Shown in pieces: positions 1-7,001 of a stretch of DNA of 36,351 nucleotides. Source of the DNA: CAXQZU01 sp964228555 (GTDB taxonomy: Bacteria; Planctomycetota; PLA2; JAEUHO01); assembly GCA_964228555.1 (NCBI GenBank), contig CAXQZU010000016.1, positions 1 through 36,351 on the forward strand. Direction: 5' to 3'. The notes beneath the pieces were generated by a model. That model was given only the letters and a program-made list of their open reading frames with translations. It was not told the origin of the DNA and ran no database searches. Positions within the stretch are counted from its first letter, which is position 1. Each line of letters starts with the position of its first letter. A program made the position numbers and the translations under genes.

Positions 1-467
1 GCGCTGCCCCAGCGGGCGGCCAGGTCGGCGGGCGTCTTCACCTGCGCGGGGTCGCGCGCCACGAGGTAGTCGTCGGTGGCGATCTCGCGCCGCAGCAGGC
101 AGTCGGAGGCGAGCAGGCCCTGCACCATCGCCTCGAAGCGCGGGTGGTGCTGGTCGAGCAGCTTCTGCGCCACGCCGAGGTAGGCGTCGTAGTACGTGCC
201 CTGCGGCGCAGCCACCCACGGCCCGTGCGTGGGCCAGCCCAGCTCCACCACGGGCCCGTCGTGGTCCAGGGTGCTGGGCAGCAGCAGGCTGGAGTAGGCC
301 GCGCGGGCCTCGCTGGCCCGCGCATCGTCCAGCGGCGCGGCCAGCTGCACGCGCGCGGTGGCGCGGTTGAGGCGCTGGCCGCCGACCACCACGTCAGGGA
401 AGCGGGCGCGGGCGGCCTCGCCGGCGTGGTCGTAGGAGGCCGCAGGGGCGTAGGTGGGCAGGCTCAT
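1..467 (-). CDS. Unrecognised protein, C-terminal part cut off by window edge
   Basis: The frame opens at an ATG at 467 and runs without a stop through the left window edge, so 155 residues of the N-terminal part are seen. The translation reads as ordinary soluble protein (MSLPTYAPAASYDHAGEAAR at the start, with several Trp, Tyr and His further on). There is no signal peptide or membrane segment, and I do not recognise a family. No Shine-Dalgarno precedes the ATG; instead a CATACT hexamer ends 6 nt upstream, as in several other genes here, which supports this start and suggests a leaderless transcript. The next gene upstream on the same strand is the small lipoprotein, whose stop lies 86 nt before this start. 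The function is unknown. Confidence 0.75.
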   Translation of the reverse strand, partial: MSLPTYAPAASYDHAGEAARARFPDVVVGGQRLNRATARVQLAAPLDDARASEARAAYSSLLLPSTLDHDGPVVELGWPTHGPWVAAPQGTYYDAYLGVAQKLLDQHHPRFEAMVQGLLASDCLLRREIATDDYLVARDPAQVKTPADLAARWGS

Positions 468-473
468 GGGCGC

Positions 474-501
474 AGTATGGCCGGGCCCTTGGCCTCGTCA
501 C
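474..501 (-). promoter_or_regulatory. Candidate promoter of the partial gene at 1-467
   Basis: On the minus strand GTGACG (501-496) is followed after 16 nt by CATACT (479-474). Each matches its sigma-70 consensus hexamer in four of six positions. The -10-like hexamer ends 6 nt before the ATG at 467, so transcription would begin at or next to the start codon. This is predicted from sequence only. Confidence 0.45.
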
Positions 502-553
502 GCAAGAACATGACGACGCGGGCGCCGCGGACGCAGGCTCGCCCGCGGCCGGT

Positions 554-1027
554 TCAGCGGGCGAGCGGGTTGGGCTGCTGCTCGCTGGTGAAGAGGGCGG
601 CCGAGCGGCCGCGAACCACCACCTGCACCCAGCACTCGCCCTCGACCTCCACGTCGTCCTGGACGCTCGTGGCACCGTCGAGGAACACGGCCGAGATGCG
701 AACGGGGCCGCTCTTGACGCTCACGGTGGGCAGCACCACCGTCGGCAGGCCCGGCTGGAAGGTGATGGGCCCGTCCACGGCCTTGACGCCGGCCACGTAG
801 ACCAGGGCGGGCAGCGTGCCACCCTGCGCAGCCACGTCGGGCGCCGTGATCCAGACGTGCACGGGCGTCTCGCGGTCCTCCAGCGAGTAGGTGCCCGCGC
901 ACGAGGCCAGCCCGAGGGGCGCCAGCAGGCCCAGCAGCAGCAGGGCCGCCCGCAGGCGTGCCGGCGGGCGCTGGGCGGGTGCCGCGAGGGCGCGGCGAGG
1001 CGGGGAGCTGGGCGTCGCGTGGGCCAT
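554..1027 (-). CDS. Small lipoprotein of unknown function
   Basis: The gene encodes 157 aa. A basic, proline-rich N-terminus leads into a hydrophobic stretch (about 26-42) ending in a lipobox, LASC followed by Ala, so the mature protein should be lipidated at Cys43 and anchored in a membrane. The rest is beta-rich with no catalytic motif that I can see and resembles a small extracytoplasmic domain. It is divergent from pyrB, with 115 nt between the start codons. The start at 1027 is supported by a TTGCCC/TAGGGT promoter whose -10 ends 6 nt upstream; no Shine-Dalgarno is present. Lipoprotein status is well supported; the role is unknown. Confidence 0.85.
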   Translation of the reverse strand: MAHATPSSPPRRALAAPAQRPPARLRAALLLLGLLAPLGLASCAGTYSLEDRETPVHVWITAPDVAAQGGTLPALVYVAGVKAVDGPITFQPGLPTVVLPTVSVKSGPVRISAVFLDGATSVQDDVEVEGECWVQVVVRGRSAALFTSEQQPNPLAR

Positions 1028-1033
1028 GCGGCC

Positions 1034-1062
1034 ACCCTAGGACGGGGGGCGGGGGAGGGCAA
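1034..1062 (-). promoter_or_regulatory. Promoter of the lipoprotein gene, predicted leaderless
   Basis: TTGCCC (1062-1057), a 17-nt spacer and TAGGGT (1039-1034) form a good sigma-70-type promoter on the minus strand. The -10 ends only 6 nt before the ATG at 1027, so the transcript should start at or within a base or two of the start codon. Confidence 0.6.
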
Positions 1063-1102
1063 GCACCCGGGCGGGCCTCGAGGCGTCGCGTGGCGGACGG
1101 GC

Positions 1103-1131
1103 TTGGTGCGCGCGCGCGCTGCCCGTAGGGT
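1103..1131 (+). promoter_or_regulatory. pyrB promoter with alternating GC spacer
   Basis: TTGGTG (1103-1108), a 17-nt spacer and TAGGGT (1126-1131) precede pyrB. The hexamer ends 11 nt before the ATG, so the leader would be only about 4-5 nt with no room for a Shine-Dalgarno. The spacer is largely a perfect purine-pyrimidine alternation (1106-1119). There is no space for a leader-peptide attenuator like that of enterobacterial pyrBI. Confidence 0.6.
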
Positions 1132-1142
1132 GCACCCTCGGC

Positions 1143-2108
1143 ATGAGCGAGGCCGCCTCCACGCGCCGCAATCCCTTCCGCGGTCGCAGCCTTGTCTCGG
1201 CGGACGACATGTCGCGCGAGGACATGCTCTGGCTGCTGGACGCGGCGCAGCACTTCGAGGGCGTGGCCAGCGGCGAGCGCGAGCTGCCCCGGCCGCTGCC
1301 GCTGGAGGGCCGCATCCTGGCCCTGCTCTTCTTCGAGCCCAGCACGCGCACGCGGCTCTCCTTCGAGAGCGCGATGCTGCGGCTGGGCGGTGGCGTGCTG
1401 GGCTTTGCCGACGCCAAGATCTCGTCCAGCAGCAAGGGCGAGTCGCTGGCCGACACGGTGCGCGTGGTGGCGGCCTACGGCGATGCCATCGTGCTGCGCC
1501 ACCCGCAGGAGGGCGCGGCGCGGCTGGCGGCCGAGGCCGCCGGCGTGCCCGTGCTCAACGCCGGCGACGGCAGCAACCAGCACCCCACGCAGACGCTGCT
1601 GGACCTCTACACCATCCGTCGCGCCACCGGGCGGCTGGACGGCCTGACGGTGACCTTCATGGGCGACCTGCGCTACGGCCGCACCGTGCACAGCCTGGCC
1701 ACGGCCCTGCTGCACTTCGACGTGCGCATGCAGTTCGTGGGCCCTGCGGGCCTGCGCCTGCCCGACGACCTGCGCCAGGCGCTGGGCGCCAGCGGCAAGG
1801 TGGTGGCCGAGGCCAACAGCCTCTCCGACATCGAGCGCACGGACGTGCTCTACGTGACGCGCATCCAGAAGGAGCGCTTCCCCGACCCGGCCGACTACGA
1901 GAAGGTGCGCACCTCGTACCGCATCGACCGCGAGGCGGTGGCGCGCTTCGGCGAGGGCCTGAAGATCCTGCACCCGCTGCCGCGCGTGAACGAGGTGGAC
2001 CCCGACCTCGACTCCCATCCCGGCGCGCTCTACTTCCAGCAGGTGCGCAACGGCGTCACGGTGCGCATGGCGCTGCTGCACGCCGTGCTCGGGGGGCGGC
2101 CGCTCTAG
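1143..2108 (+). CDS. pyrB: Aspartate carbamoyltransferase catalytic chain
   Basis: This enzyme condenses carbamoyl phosphate with aspartate to N-carbamoylaspartate, the committed step of pyrimidine synthesis in the cytoplasm. The 321 aa are close to the 311 of the E. coli chain. The carbamoyl-phosphate loop FFEPSTRTR is at 63-71, the 80s-loop lysine lies in SSSKGESLAD (Lys98), GDGSNQHPTQ is at 141-150 with the conserved His147, GDLRYGR is at 174-180, and HPLPR is near 275. All the residues expected for catalysis appear to be present. The gene is followed after 2 nt by the regulatory chain, so the two are almost certainly cotranscribed and form a class B (CTP-regulated) holoenzyme. No Shine-Dalgarno is visible; the start was chosen from the promoter 11 nt upstream and the fit to family length. 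Confidence 0.97.
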   Translation: MSEAASTRRNPFRGRSLVSADDMSREDMLWLLDAAQHFEGVASGERELPRPLPLEGRILALLFFEPSTRTRLSFESAMLRLGGGVLGFADAKISSSSKGESLADTVRVVAAYGDAIVLRHPQEGAARLAAEAAGVPVLNAGDGSNQHPTQTLLDLYTIRRATGRLDGLTVTFMGDLRYGRTVHSLATALLHFDVRMQFVGPAGLRLPDDLRQALGASGKVVAEANSLSDIERTDVLYVTRIQKERFPDPADYEKVRTSYRIDREAVARFGEGLKILHPLPRVNEVDPDLDSHPGALYFQQVRNGVTVRMALLHAVLGGRPL

Positions 2109-2110
2109 CC

Positions 2111-2572
2111 ATGCCGGCCCAGCCCGACGACGCCTTCCGCCTCACCGACGGCACGGTGGTGGACCACCTGCCCGCCGGCAGCGCCACGCGAGCGCTGGCG
2201 CTGCTGCGGCTGCCGCGCGAGGGCCCCGTGACGGTGGGCATGAACGTGCCCAGCAAGCGCCACGGCCGCAAGGACATCGTGCGCGTCGAGGGGCTGGTGC
2301 TGAGGAAGCGCGAGCTGGACCGGCTGGCCCTGCTGGGCCGGCAGGTGACGGTCTCGATCGTGCGCCGCGGCGTGGTGACCGAGAAGCAGGTGCTGGAGGT
2401 GCCGGCGCGCATCGAGGGCATCCTGGGCTGCCCCAACCCGACGTGCATCACGCGCAGCGAGTCCGTGCCGACCGTGTTCCACCGCCAGGGCGAGTACCCG
2501 TACCGCTTCCGCTGCCACCACTGCGAGCGCGTGATGGCCGGCGAGGACGCGCAGCGCAGCCTGGCGCACTGA
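2111..2572 (+). CDS. pyrI: Aspartate carbamoyltransferase regulatory chain
   Basis: The 153-aa protein has the two-domain layout of PyrI. The N-terminal nucleotide-binding domain contains VVDH (16-19) and HGRKD (51-55), which match the allosteric-site segments of the E. coli chain, and Lys92 fits the second nucleotide-contact lysine. The C-terminal zinc domain carries C107-x4-C112 and C135-x2-C138, the four ligands that hold the regulatory chain to the catalytic trimer. The ATG is 2 nt after the pyrB stop, so translation is probably coupled. Regulation by CTP/ATP is expected from the family but not shown by sequence alone. Confidence 0.95.
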   Translation: MPAQPDDAFRLTDGTVVDHLPAGSATRALALLRLPREGPVTVGMNVPSKRHGRKDIVRVEGLVLRKRELDRLALLGRQVTVSIVRRGVVTEKQVLEVPARIEGILGCPNPTCITRSESVPTVFHRQGEYPYRFRCHHCERVMAGEDAQRSLAH

Positions 2573-2617
2573 GCGCAGCGCCGCGCTCGACGGCGACGCC
2601 GACAGGCCGGCAGCGGG

Positions 2618-3415
2618 CTAGCGCGGCCGCTGCGTCCCGCGCGGGCGATCGTGGCCCTGCGGGCGCGGGCGGCGCACCGGGGGGCGGCCCTGCTGGGCGT
2701 CGAAGGTGGGCTCGGGCAGCGCCTGCGCGCGCGCGTCGGCCTTTGCCGCGTCCAGGTCCCGCCGCGTGGCGAGCAGGCGCACGATCGAGAGCCCCTGCGC
2801 GCGCGCCACGATCTCGCGCAGCGTGCGCCCGCGCGGCGCGTCGGGCCACGGCTCGGGGTGCTCGCGCACCGTGAACAGCGCCGGCAGCACCTCGCGCGCG
2901 TAGGCGGCGTAGGCCGGGTTGTCGGTCTGCAGCACGAACAGCCCACCGGGCCGCAGCGCGCGGTGGACGGCCCGCAGCACGGCGGGCGTGAGCTGGCGGC
3001 GCGCGTGGCGGCCGGCGTCGTAGTAGGGCTGCGGGTGGTAGAGGTGCACCTCGTCCAGCGAGCCGAGCGTCACGCGTTCCTGCAGGAAGGCCGTCGCGTC
3101 GCCCCAGGCGAACTTGGCGTTCGAGAGGCCGCGCTGGCCGGCGCGCAGGCTGGCGAAGCGCACGGCCGGCGGCACGAGGTCGATGCCGAGGTGGTCCACG
3201 CCCGGTCGCGCCAGCGCCGAGCCCACCACGAAGCGGCCGTTGCCGCAGCCCAGGTCCAGCAGGCGCGGGGCCTCGCGCCCGAAGGCTGCCGCCCAGTCGA
3301 AGGGGCCCTCGCCGCGCAGGCCCACGCGCGTGCGTGACCACTGCTCGCGCGGCAGCTTGCGGCCCGGGAAGGGCACGCCGCAGGACGACTCGCGGTCGTG
3401 GCCGCGCGGGCGCAT
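2618..3415 (-). CDS. trmB: tRNA (guanine-N7-)-methyltransferase-like, TrmB family
   Basis: A 265-aa Rossmann-fold SAM methyltransferase. The SAM-binding motif is DLGCGNGRFV (54-63), followed by an acidic motif-II segment (LGIDL). HLYHPQPYYD (about 125) occupies the place of the FPDPWxKxRHxKRR signature of TrmB, and QTDNPAYA corresponds to the later TD motif. The family makes m7G46 in tRNA. The signature is divergent (YHPQPYY rather than FPDPW), so the family call is good but substrate specificity is less certain. It is the last gene of the six-gene minus-strand run. Its ATG comes directly after the hydrolase stop (TAG, three bases, ATG). The C-terminal 40 residues are rich in Arg, Pro and Gln and are probably disordered. 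It ends 45 nt from the convergent pyrI. Confidence 0.8.
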   Translation of the reverse strand: MRPRGHDRESSCGVPFPGRKLPREQWSRTRVGLRGEGPFDWAAAFGREAPRLLDLGCGNGRFVVGSALARPGVDHLGIDLVPPAVRFASLRAGQRGLSNAKFAWGDATAFLQERVTLGSLDEVHLYHPQPYYDAGRHARRQLTPAVLRAVHRALRPGGLFVLQTDNPAYAAYAREVLPALFTVREHPEPWPDAPRGRTLREIVARAQGLSIVRLLATRRDLDAAKADARAQALPEPTFDAQQGRPPVRRPRPQGHDRPRGTQRPR

Positions 3416-3418
3416 GCG

Positions 3419-4174
3419 CTAGGCCACGCGCGCGCGCAGGCGCCCCAGCGCGGCGTCCAGCGCCGGCTCGAGCAGGTCGTAGGCGGTGGTGCCCGCGCCC
3501 ACCGAGCGGCTGAAGAAGTGGTTGAGGCCCGGCAAGACCTCCAGGCGCGCCACCGGGGCCAGCACCTCGCGCAGCACGGGCGGCGGCGCCACCACGTCGC
3601 ACTCGCCCACCAGCACCTCGCACGGCACGGGCAGCGCGCCCAGCCGCTGCACGGCGCGCGGGTCGAGGCGCGCGTCGGCCAGCGGGCGGCCCAGCAGCAG
3701 GTTGCCGAAGTCGCGCGGGGTGGACGGCACGTGCGTGGCCGGCGCCAGCAGCAGGCCGCCCGCGAAGGGCGCGCGCTCGGGGGTGGCCGGGTCCACCACG
3801 GCGGCGAAGAGGCGTGCGCCGTAGGAGAAGCCGCCGCCCAGCAGCGGGCCCGTGGGCACGCGCCGGCGCGCCTCGCGCGCGGCCGCGCGCACGTCGTCCA
3901 TGTGCGCGGCCAGGTCGTGGCGGTCTCCTTCGCTGCCGGCCACGCCGCCGAAGTTCCAGCGCAGCACCAGCAACCCCTGCGCCGCCGCGCGGCGTGCCGC
4001 GCAGGCCAGCACGGGGTGGTCCATGCGCCCGCCGTGGGCGGGATGCGGGTGGCCCAGCGCAAGCACCCCCTGCGGCGTGCCGGTCGGCGCATCGACCAAG
4101 GCCTCGAGCCTGCGCGTGCCGGCCAGCACCGACACGGGCTGGCTGGGCGGGAGGGGCGCGCCGGCCTCGCTCAC
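3419..4174 (-). CDS. Alpha/beta hydrolase (COG2945-like)
   Basis: A 251-aa cytoplasmic alpha/beta hydrolase. GHPHPAHGG near the N-terminus forms the oxyanion region, GGFSYGAR holds the nucleophile serine in a GxSxG elbow, VGECDVV supplies the likely acid, and GLNHFF the likely catalytic histidine. The set matches the short COG2945 hydrolases, whose substrates are mostly unknown. I chose the GTG at 4174 because it overlaps the stop of the upstream ParA gene as GTGA, the arrangement also seen for truD and the MFS fusion here. An in-frame GTG at 4195 would add seven residues and overlap parA by 25 nt. The overlap points to translational coupling. Confidence 0.82.
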   Translation of the reverse strand: MSEAGAPLPPSQPVSVLAGTRRLEALVDAPTGTPQGVLALGHPHPAHGGRMDHPVLACAARRAAAQGLLVLRWNFGGVAGSEGDRHDLAAHMDDVRAAAREARRRVPTGPLLGGGFSYGARLFAAVVDPATPERAPFAGGLLLAPATHVPSTPRDFGNLLLGRPLADARLDPRAVQRLGALPVPCEVLVGECDVVAPPPVLREVLAPVARLEVLPGLNHFFSRSVGAGTTAYDLLEPALDAALGRLRARVA

Positions 4175-5574
4175 TTGCCGGGCGGCTTCATCCACGGCCG
4201 CTCGTGTCGCAGGCCGGGGCTGGGCACGGCCGGGCGCACCGCCGGCGCGGGCTGCGGCGCAGGCTTGGGCTGCGTGGCTGCCTTGGGCTGCGTCGCCGGC
4301 TTGGGCTGCATGGCCGGTTGGGGCTGCACTGTGGGCTTTCCCGCAGCCGGCGCCTTGGCCTGAGGGGCGGGCGGCACGGACGGCGCGGACTTCGGAGAGG
4401 CGGCCTTGGGCGCGGCGGCGGGAGCCGCAGGCTTGGCCGGCGCGGCCGGCGTGCGCGGCGCAAAGCGCCCGCCCGGCAGGCGCGGCAACTCACCCGGCTT
4501 GCCGGCCTTGGGCGGCGTCGCGGGTGCAGTGGGCGTGGGTCCCGTCGGCTTGGCAGGCGCTGCGGGGCGCGCCGCGATGGGCGGCTTGGCTGCGGTGCCT
4601 GCCGCGGATGCCGTGCCGCCCCGTGCCGGGGCCGCGCCCTTGGCGGGCGCGGCCTCGTGGCCACCGGGCTTCGTGCCGGCGGGCTTGGGGCGGGCACCCT
4701 TCTCCGCGCTCGGCGCGGTGCCGGCTGCCGAGGGCTTGGAGGGCGTCGGGGCGGCCTCGCGCGCGGCGGGCGCCGTCGCCGTCCGCACGCGGCCGGCCAC
4801 CGGGTCCCACGCCTCGACTTCCTCGGCCAGCGCGCGGTAGTCGGCCGCGCCCGGCGAGTCGGGCTGGTACTCGAAGATGTGCTGGCCGTGGCTGGGAGCC
4901 TCGGCCAGGCGCACGTTCTTGCGCACGCGCGTCTCGAACACGCGCTGGCCGTAGTTGACGCGCACTTCCTCGATCACTTCCCGGGCGAGGTTGGTGACCG
5001 GGTCCACCAGCGTGGCCACGATGCCCGAGATGCGCAGGTCGGGATTGACCTGCTCGCGCACCATGTCCACCGTGCGCGTCACCAGCCCGAGGCCCTTGAG
5101 CGAGAGGTACTCGGTCTGCAGCGTGATGAACACCTCGCGCGCGGCGACCATCGCGTTGAGCGAGAGCAAGCCCAGGCTGGGCGGGCAGTCCACCAGCACC
5201 CAGTCGTAGCTGCGCTCCGGCACGGCGGCCAGCGCCTGCTTGAGGCGCGACTCCCGCCCCGGCGCATCGGCCAGCTCGATCTCCACGCCGGCCAGGTCGG
5301 GCGTGCTGGGCAGCACCCACAAGCCCTTCGTGGCCGTGGCCAGCACCGCCGAGGCCAGCGCCACGTCGCCCATGAGCACGCCGTAGGAGCTGGGACGCTC
5401 GTCCGTGGAGGGGTCGTCGGCGGCCAGGCCCAGGTGGTCGGTGAGGTTGCCCTGCGGGTCGAGGTCCACCAGAAGCACCTTGCGACCGCGCAGGGCGAGG
5501 GCCGCGCCGAGGTTGACGGCGGTCGTGGTCTTGCCGACGCCGCCCTTCTGGTTGATGACTGCGACAATGCGCAC
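4171..5574 (-). CDS. ParA/Soj-family ATPase with long Pro/Ala/Lys-rich tail
   Basis: The first ~260 of 467 aa are a typical ParA ATPase: deviant Walker A KGGVGKTT (10-17) with both lysines, DLDPQGN (37-43) and LVDCPPSLG near 130. Such proteins dimerise on ATP, bind DNA non-specifically and position chromosomes, plasmids or protein cargo. The remaining ~200 residues are low-complexity Pro/Ala/Lys/Gly, including hexapeptide repeats around QPKPAT, and should be disordered and basic. No ParB gene, parS-like repeat cluster or gidA/gidB context adjoins it, so a cargo-positioning or auxiliary role is as likely as chromosome partition. The GTG at 5574 starts exactly at the ATPase core (VRIVAVINQKGG); a TACCCT hexamer ends 6 nt upstream. 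Confidence 0.92.
   Translation of the reverse strand: MRIVAVINQKGGVGKTTTAVNLGAALALRGRKVLLVDLDPQGNLTDHLGLAADDPSTDERPSSYGVLMGDVALASAVLATATKGLWVLPSTPDLAGVEIELADAPGRESRLKQALAAVPERSYDWVLVDCPPSLGLLSLNAMVAAREVFITLQTEYLSLKGLGLVTRTVDMVREQVNPDLRISGIVATLVDPVTNLAREVIEEVRVNYGQRVFETRVRKNVRLAEAPSHGQHIFEYQPDSPGAADYRALAEEVEAWDPVAGRVRTATAPAAREAAPTPSKPSAAGTAPSAEKGARPKPAGTKPGGHEAAPAKGAAPARGGTASAAGTAAKPPIAARPAAPAKPTGPTPTAPATPPKAGKPGELPRLPGGRFAPRTPAAPAKPAAPAAAPKAASPKSAPSVPPAPQAKAPAAGKPTVQPQPAMQPKPATQPKAATQPKPAPQPAPAVRPAVPSPGLRHERPWMKPPGK
4264..4335. repeat. Four tandem 18-bp repeats inside the ParA tail
   Basis: Units begin at 4264, 4282, 4300 and 4318 and share the core ttgggctgc (one unit has tggggctgc). Read on the minus strand they encode hexapeptides of the type QPKPAT/QPKAAT in the disordered tail of the ParA-like ATPase. 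The copies differ at several bases, so the array is not recent, but its length could vary between strains. Confidence 0.85.
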
Positions 5575-5580
5575 CGCGGG

Positions 5581-5586
5581 AGGGTA
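5581..5586 (-). promoter_or_regulatory. Candidate -10 element before the ParA gene
   Basis: TACCCT (5586-5581) ends 6 nt before the GTG at 5574, the same geometry as at 474, 1034 and 28711. No convincing -35 is seen 16-18 nt upstream, so this may be a weak internal promoter of the run giving a leaderless parA transcript. Confidence 0.35.
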
Positions 5587-5618
5587 CAGGCAGCCCGGGA
5601 CTGCGCGGCCCGGCGGGC

Positions 5619-7001
5619 TCAGGCGCCGTCGTCGGCCTCGTCGCCGGCCTCGTCGGCCCACGCCTCCCCGGCCTGCCCTGCCGGGCCCAGCTCCTCCGGG
5701 GTGCCGTCGGGCTCCAGCAGGCTGGCCTCGCCGGCCTGGATGGCGCGGGGCGTGCTGCCCTCGCCCGCCGCGGGCCGGGGGACGGGAGCGGCCTGCGCGC
5801 CGGTCGTGTCACCGTCCATCAGCTGCGCCAGCAGCACGGTGGCGAAGGCCCCCGGCGGCAGCACGAAGCGCACCAGCACGCTGCCCGAGGGCTCCACCTC
5901 CAGCGAGGCCTCGCGCACCGGCACGCGCAGCGGGCGCCGGCTGCCGCGCATGCGCCCCAGGCCCTCGCGCAGGGCCTCGGGGTCCACGCCTTCCGCGGCC
6001 AGCACCTCCTGCTCCAGCCGCCCGGGGGCGCCCTGCGCCAGGTGCAGGTCGTAGCCCGGCAGCGGGCCGGTGGGGGAGGCCAGCAGCGCGGCTGCGCGCT
6101 GCCGGTCGCGCGCATCGCCCGTGGCCGGCAGGCAGGCGCCGCTGTCCGTGAGCCAGGCGATGTCGCCCGCCAGCACCTCGTCCCAGGTGCCCTCGGCCCG
6201 CCGCCGCTCCAGCACGCGGTTGAACACCCACGACTGCCACGCGCTCACCCACAGGCGACGGGCGGCCGGGGGCACGGCCTCGCAGGCGGCCGTGGCATCG
6301 TGCGTGCGCAGCCACGCCGAGAGCGCGCGCTTCTCGCTGCGACGGCGCCGCGGCCACAGCTCCAGCGCCTCCTCGGGCGCGCCGCGCTCCCAGGCCACGC
6401 GCGCACCCTGCACGCGCACGTCCTGCTCCAGCGGGCTGGGCTGGCCCAGCAGCGTGTCGAGGAAGCCGGCGTGGTCGTGCGTCACCAGCGCCCGTCCCAG
6501 CAGGTGCCCGTCGCCCTTGGTGCCGAAGCGCTGCCCGCCGTAGGGGTTGGGCATGCCGTGCGCGGCCATGTGCTCGAGTGCGCGGCGCGCCGCCGCCTCG
6601 TGCGCGAGGTCCACGTCGCGGATGCGGATCGTGAAGCGGTTGCCCTTGAGGTGGCCGATCTTCAGGCCGTGGGGGTGGCACGCGGCCGAGAGCACGTGGA
6701 AGGCGGGCCCCGCCAGCGCGGCCACGCGCGCGGGGTCCACGCGCGGCAGGGACACCCACTGGCGGGTGACGGCGCGTGCGTCCTTCAGCCCGGCGTAGCC
6801 GATGCTGCGCTCGCTGGTGTGCAGGGCCTTGGAGAGGAACAGCAGCAGGTCGAAGGTGGTGATGCCCCGCTTCTCGACCTGCGCCAGCACGTGATCGCCC
6901 GTGCCCGTGGGCGCCACCAGCGGCAGCTCCTCCACGAGGAAGTCCTCGGGCTCGTGCCGGATCCTGCCCCCCAGCCGTGCCGCGGGGGGCGCCGCACTCA
7001 C
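5619..7001 (-). CDS. truD: tRNA pseudouridine(13) synthase TruD
   Basis: The 460-aa protein converts U13 of tRNA to pseudouridine (known for the family). The TruD active-site motif GYAGLKDARAVTRQ contains the catalytic Asp74. KGNRFTIRI, NPYGGQRFG (about 146) and AWQSWVFNRVLERR are the other family signatures, in the right order. The last ~60 residues form an Ala/Gly/Glu/Asp-rich acidic extension that is unusual for the family and probably disordered. The gene starts at a GTG that overlaps the upstream stop as GTGA (7001-6998), so translation is probably coupled to the secreted protein before it. It is well supported as an intact enzyme. Confidence 0.94.
   Translation of the reverse strand: MSAAPPAARLGGRIRHEPEDFLVEELPLVAPTGTGDHVLAQVEKRGITTFDLLLFLSKALHTSERSIGYAGLKDARAVTRQWVSLPRVDPARVAALAGPAFHVLSAACHPHGLKIGHLKGNRFTIRIRDVDLAHEAAARRALEHMAAHGMPNPYGGQRFGTKGDGHLLGRALVTHDHAGFLDTLLGQPSPLEQDVRVQGARVAWERGAPEEALELWPRRRRSEKRALSAWLRTHDATAACEAVPPAARRLWVSAWQSWVFNRVLERRRAEGTWDEVLAGDIAWLTDSGACLPATGDARDRQRAAALLASPTGPLPGYDLHLAQGAPGRLEQEVLAAEGVDPEALREGLGRMRGSRRPLRVPVREASLEVEPSGSVLVRFVLPPGAFATVLLAQLMDGDTTGAQAAPVPRPAAGEGSTPRAIQAGEASLLEPDGTPEELGPAGQAGEAWADEAGDEADDGA

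Noticed and set aside
5575..5661. Longer ParA start at 5661
   Set aside because: The extension is an Arg/Gly-rich run absent from ParA proteins, and the GTG at 5574 begins exactly at the first strand of the ATPase core.
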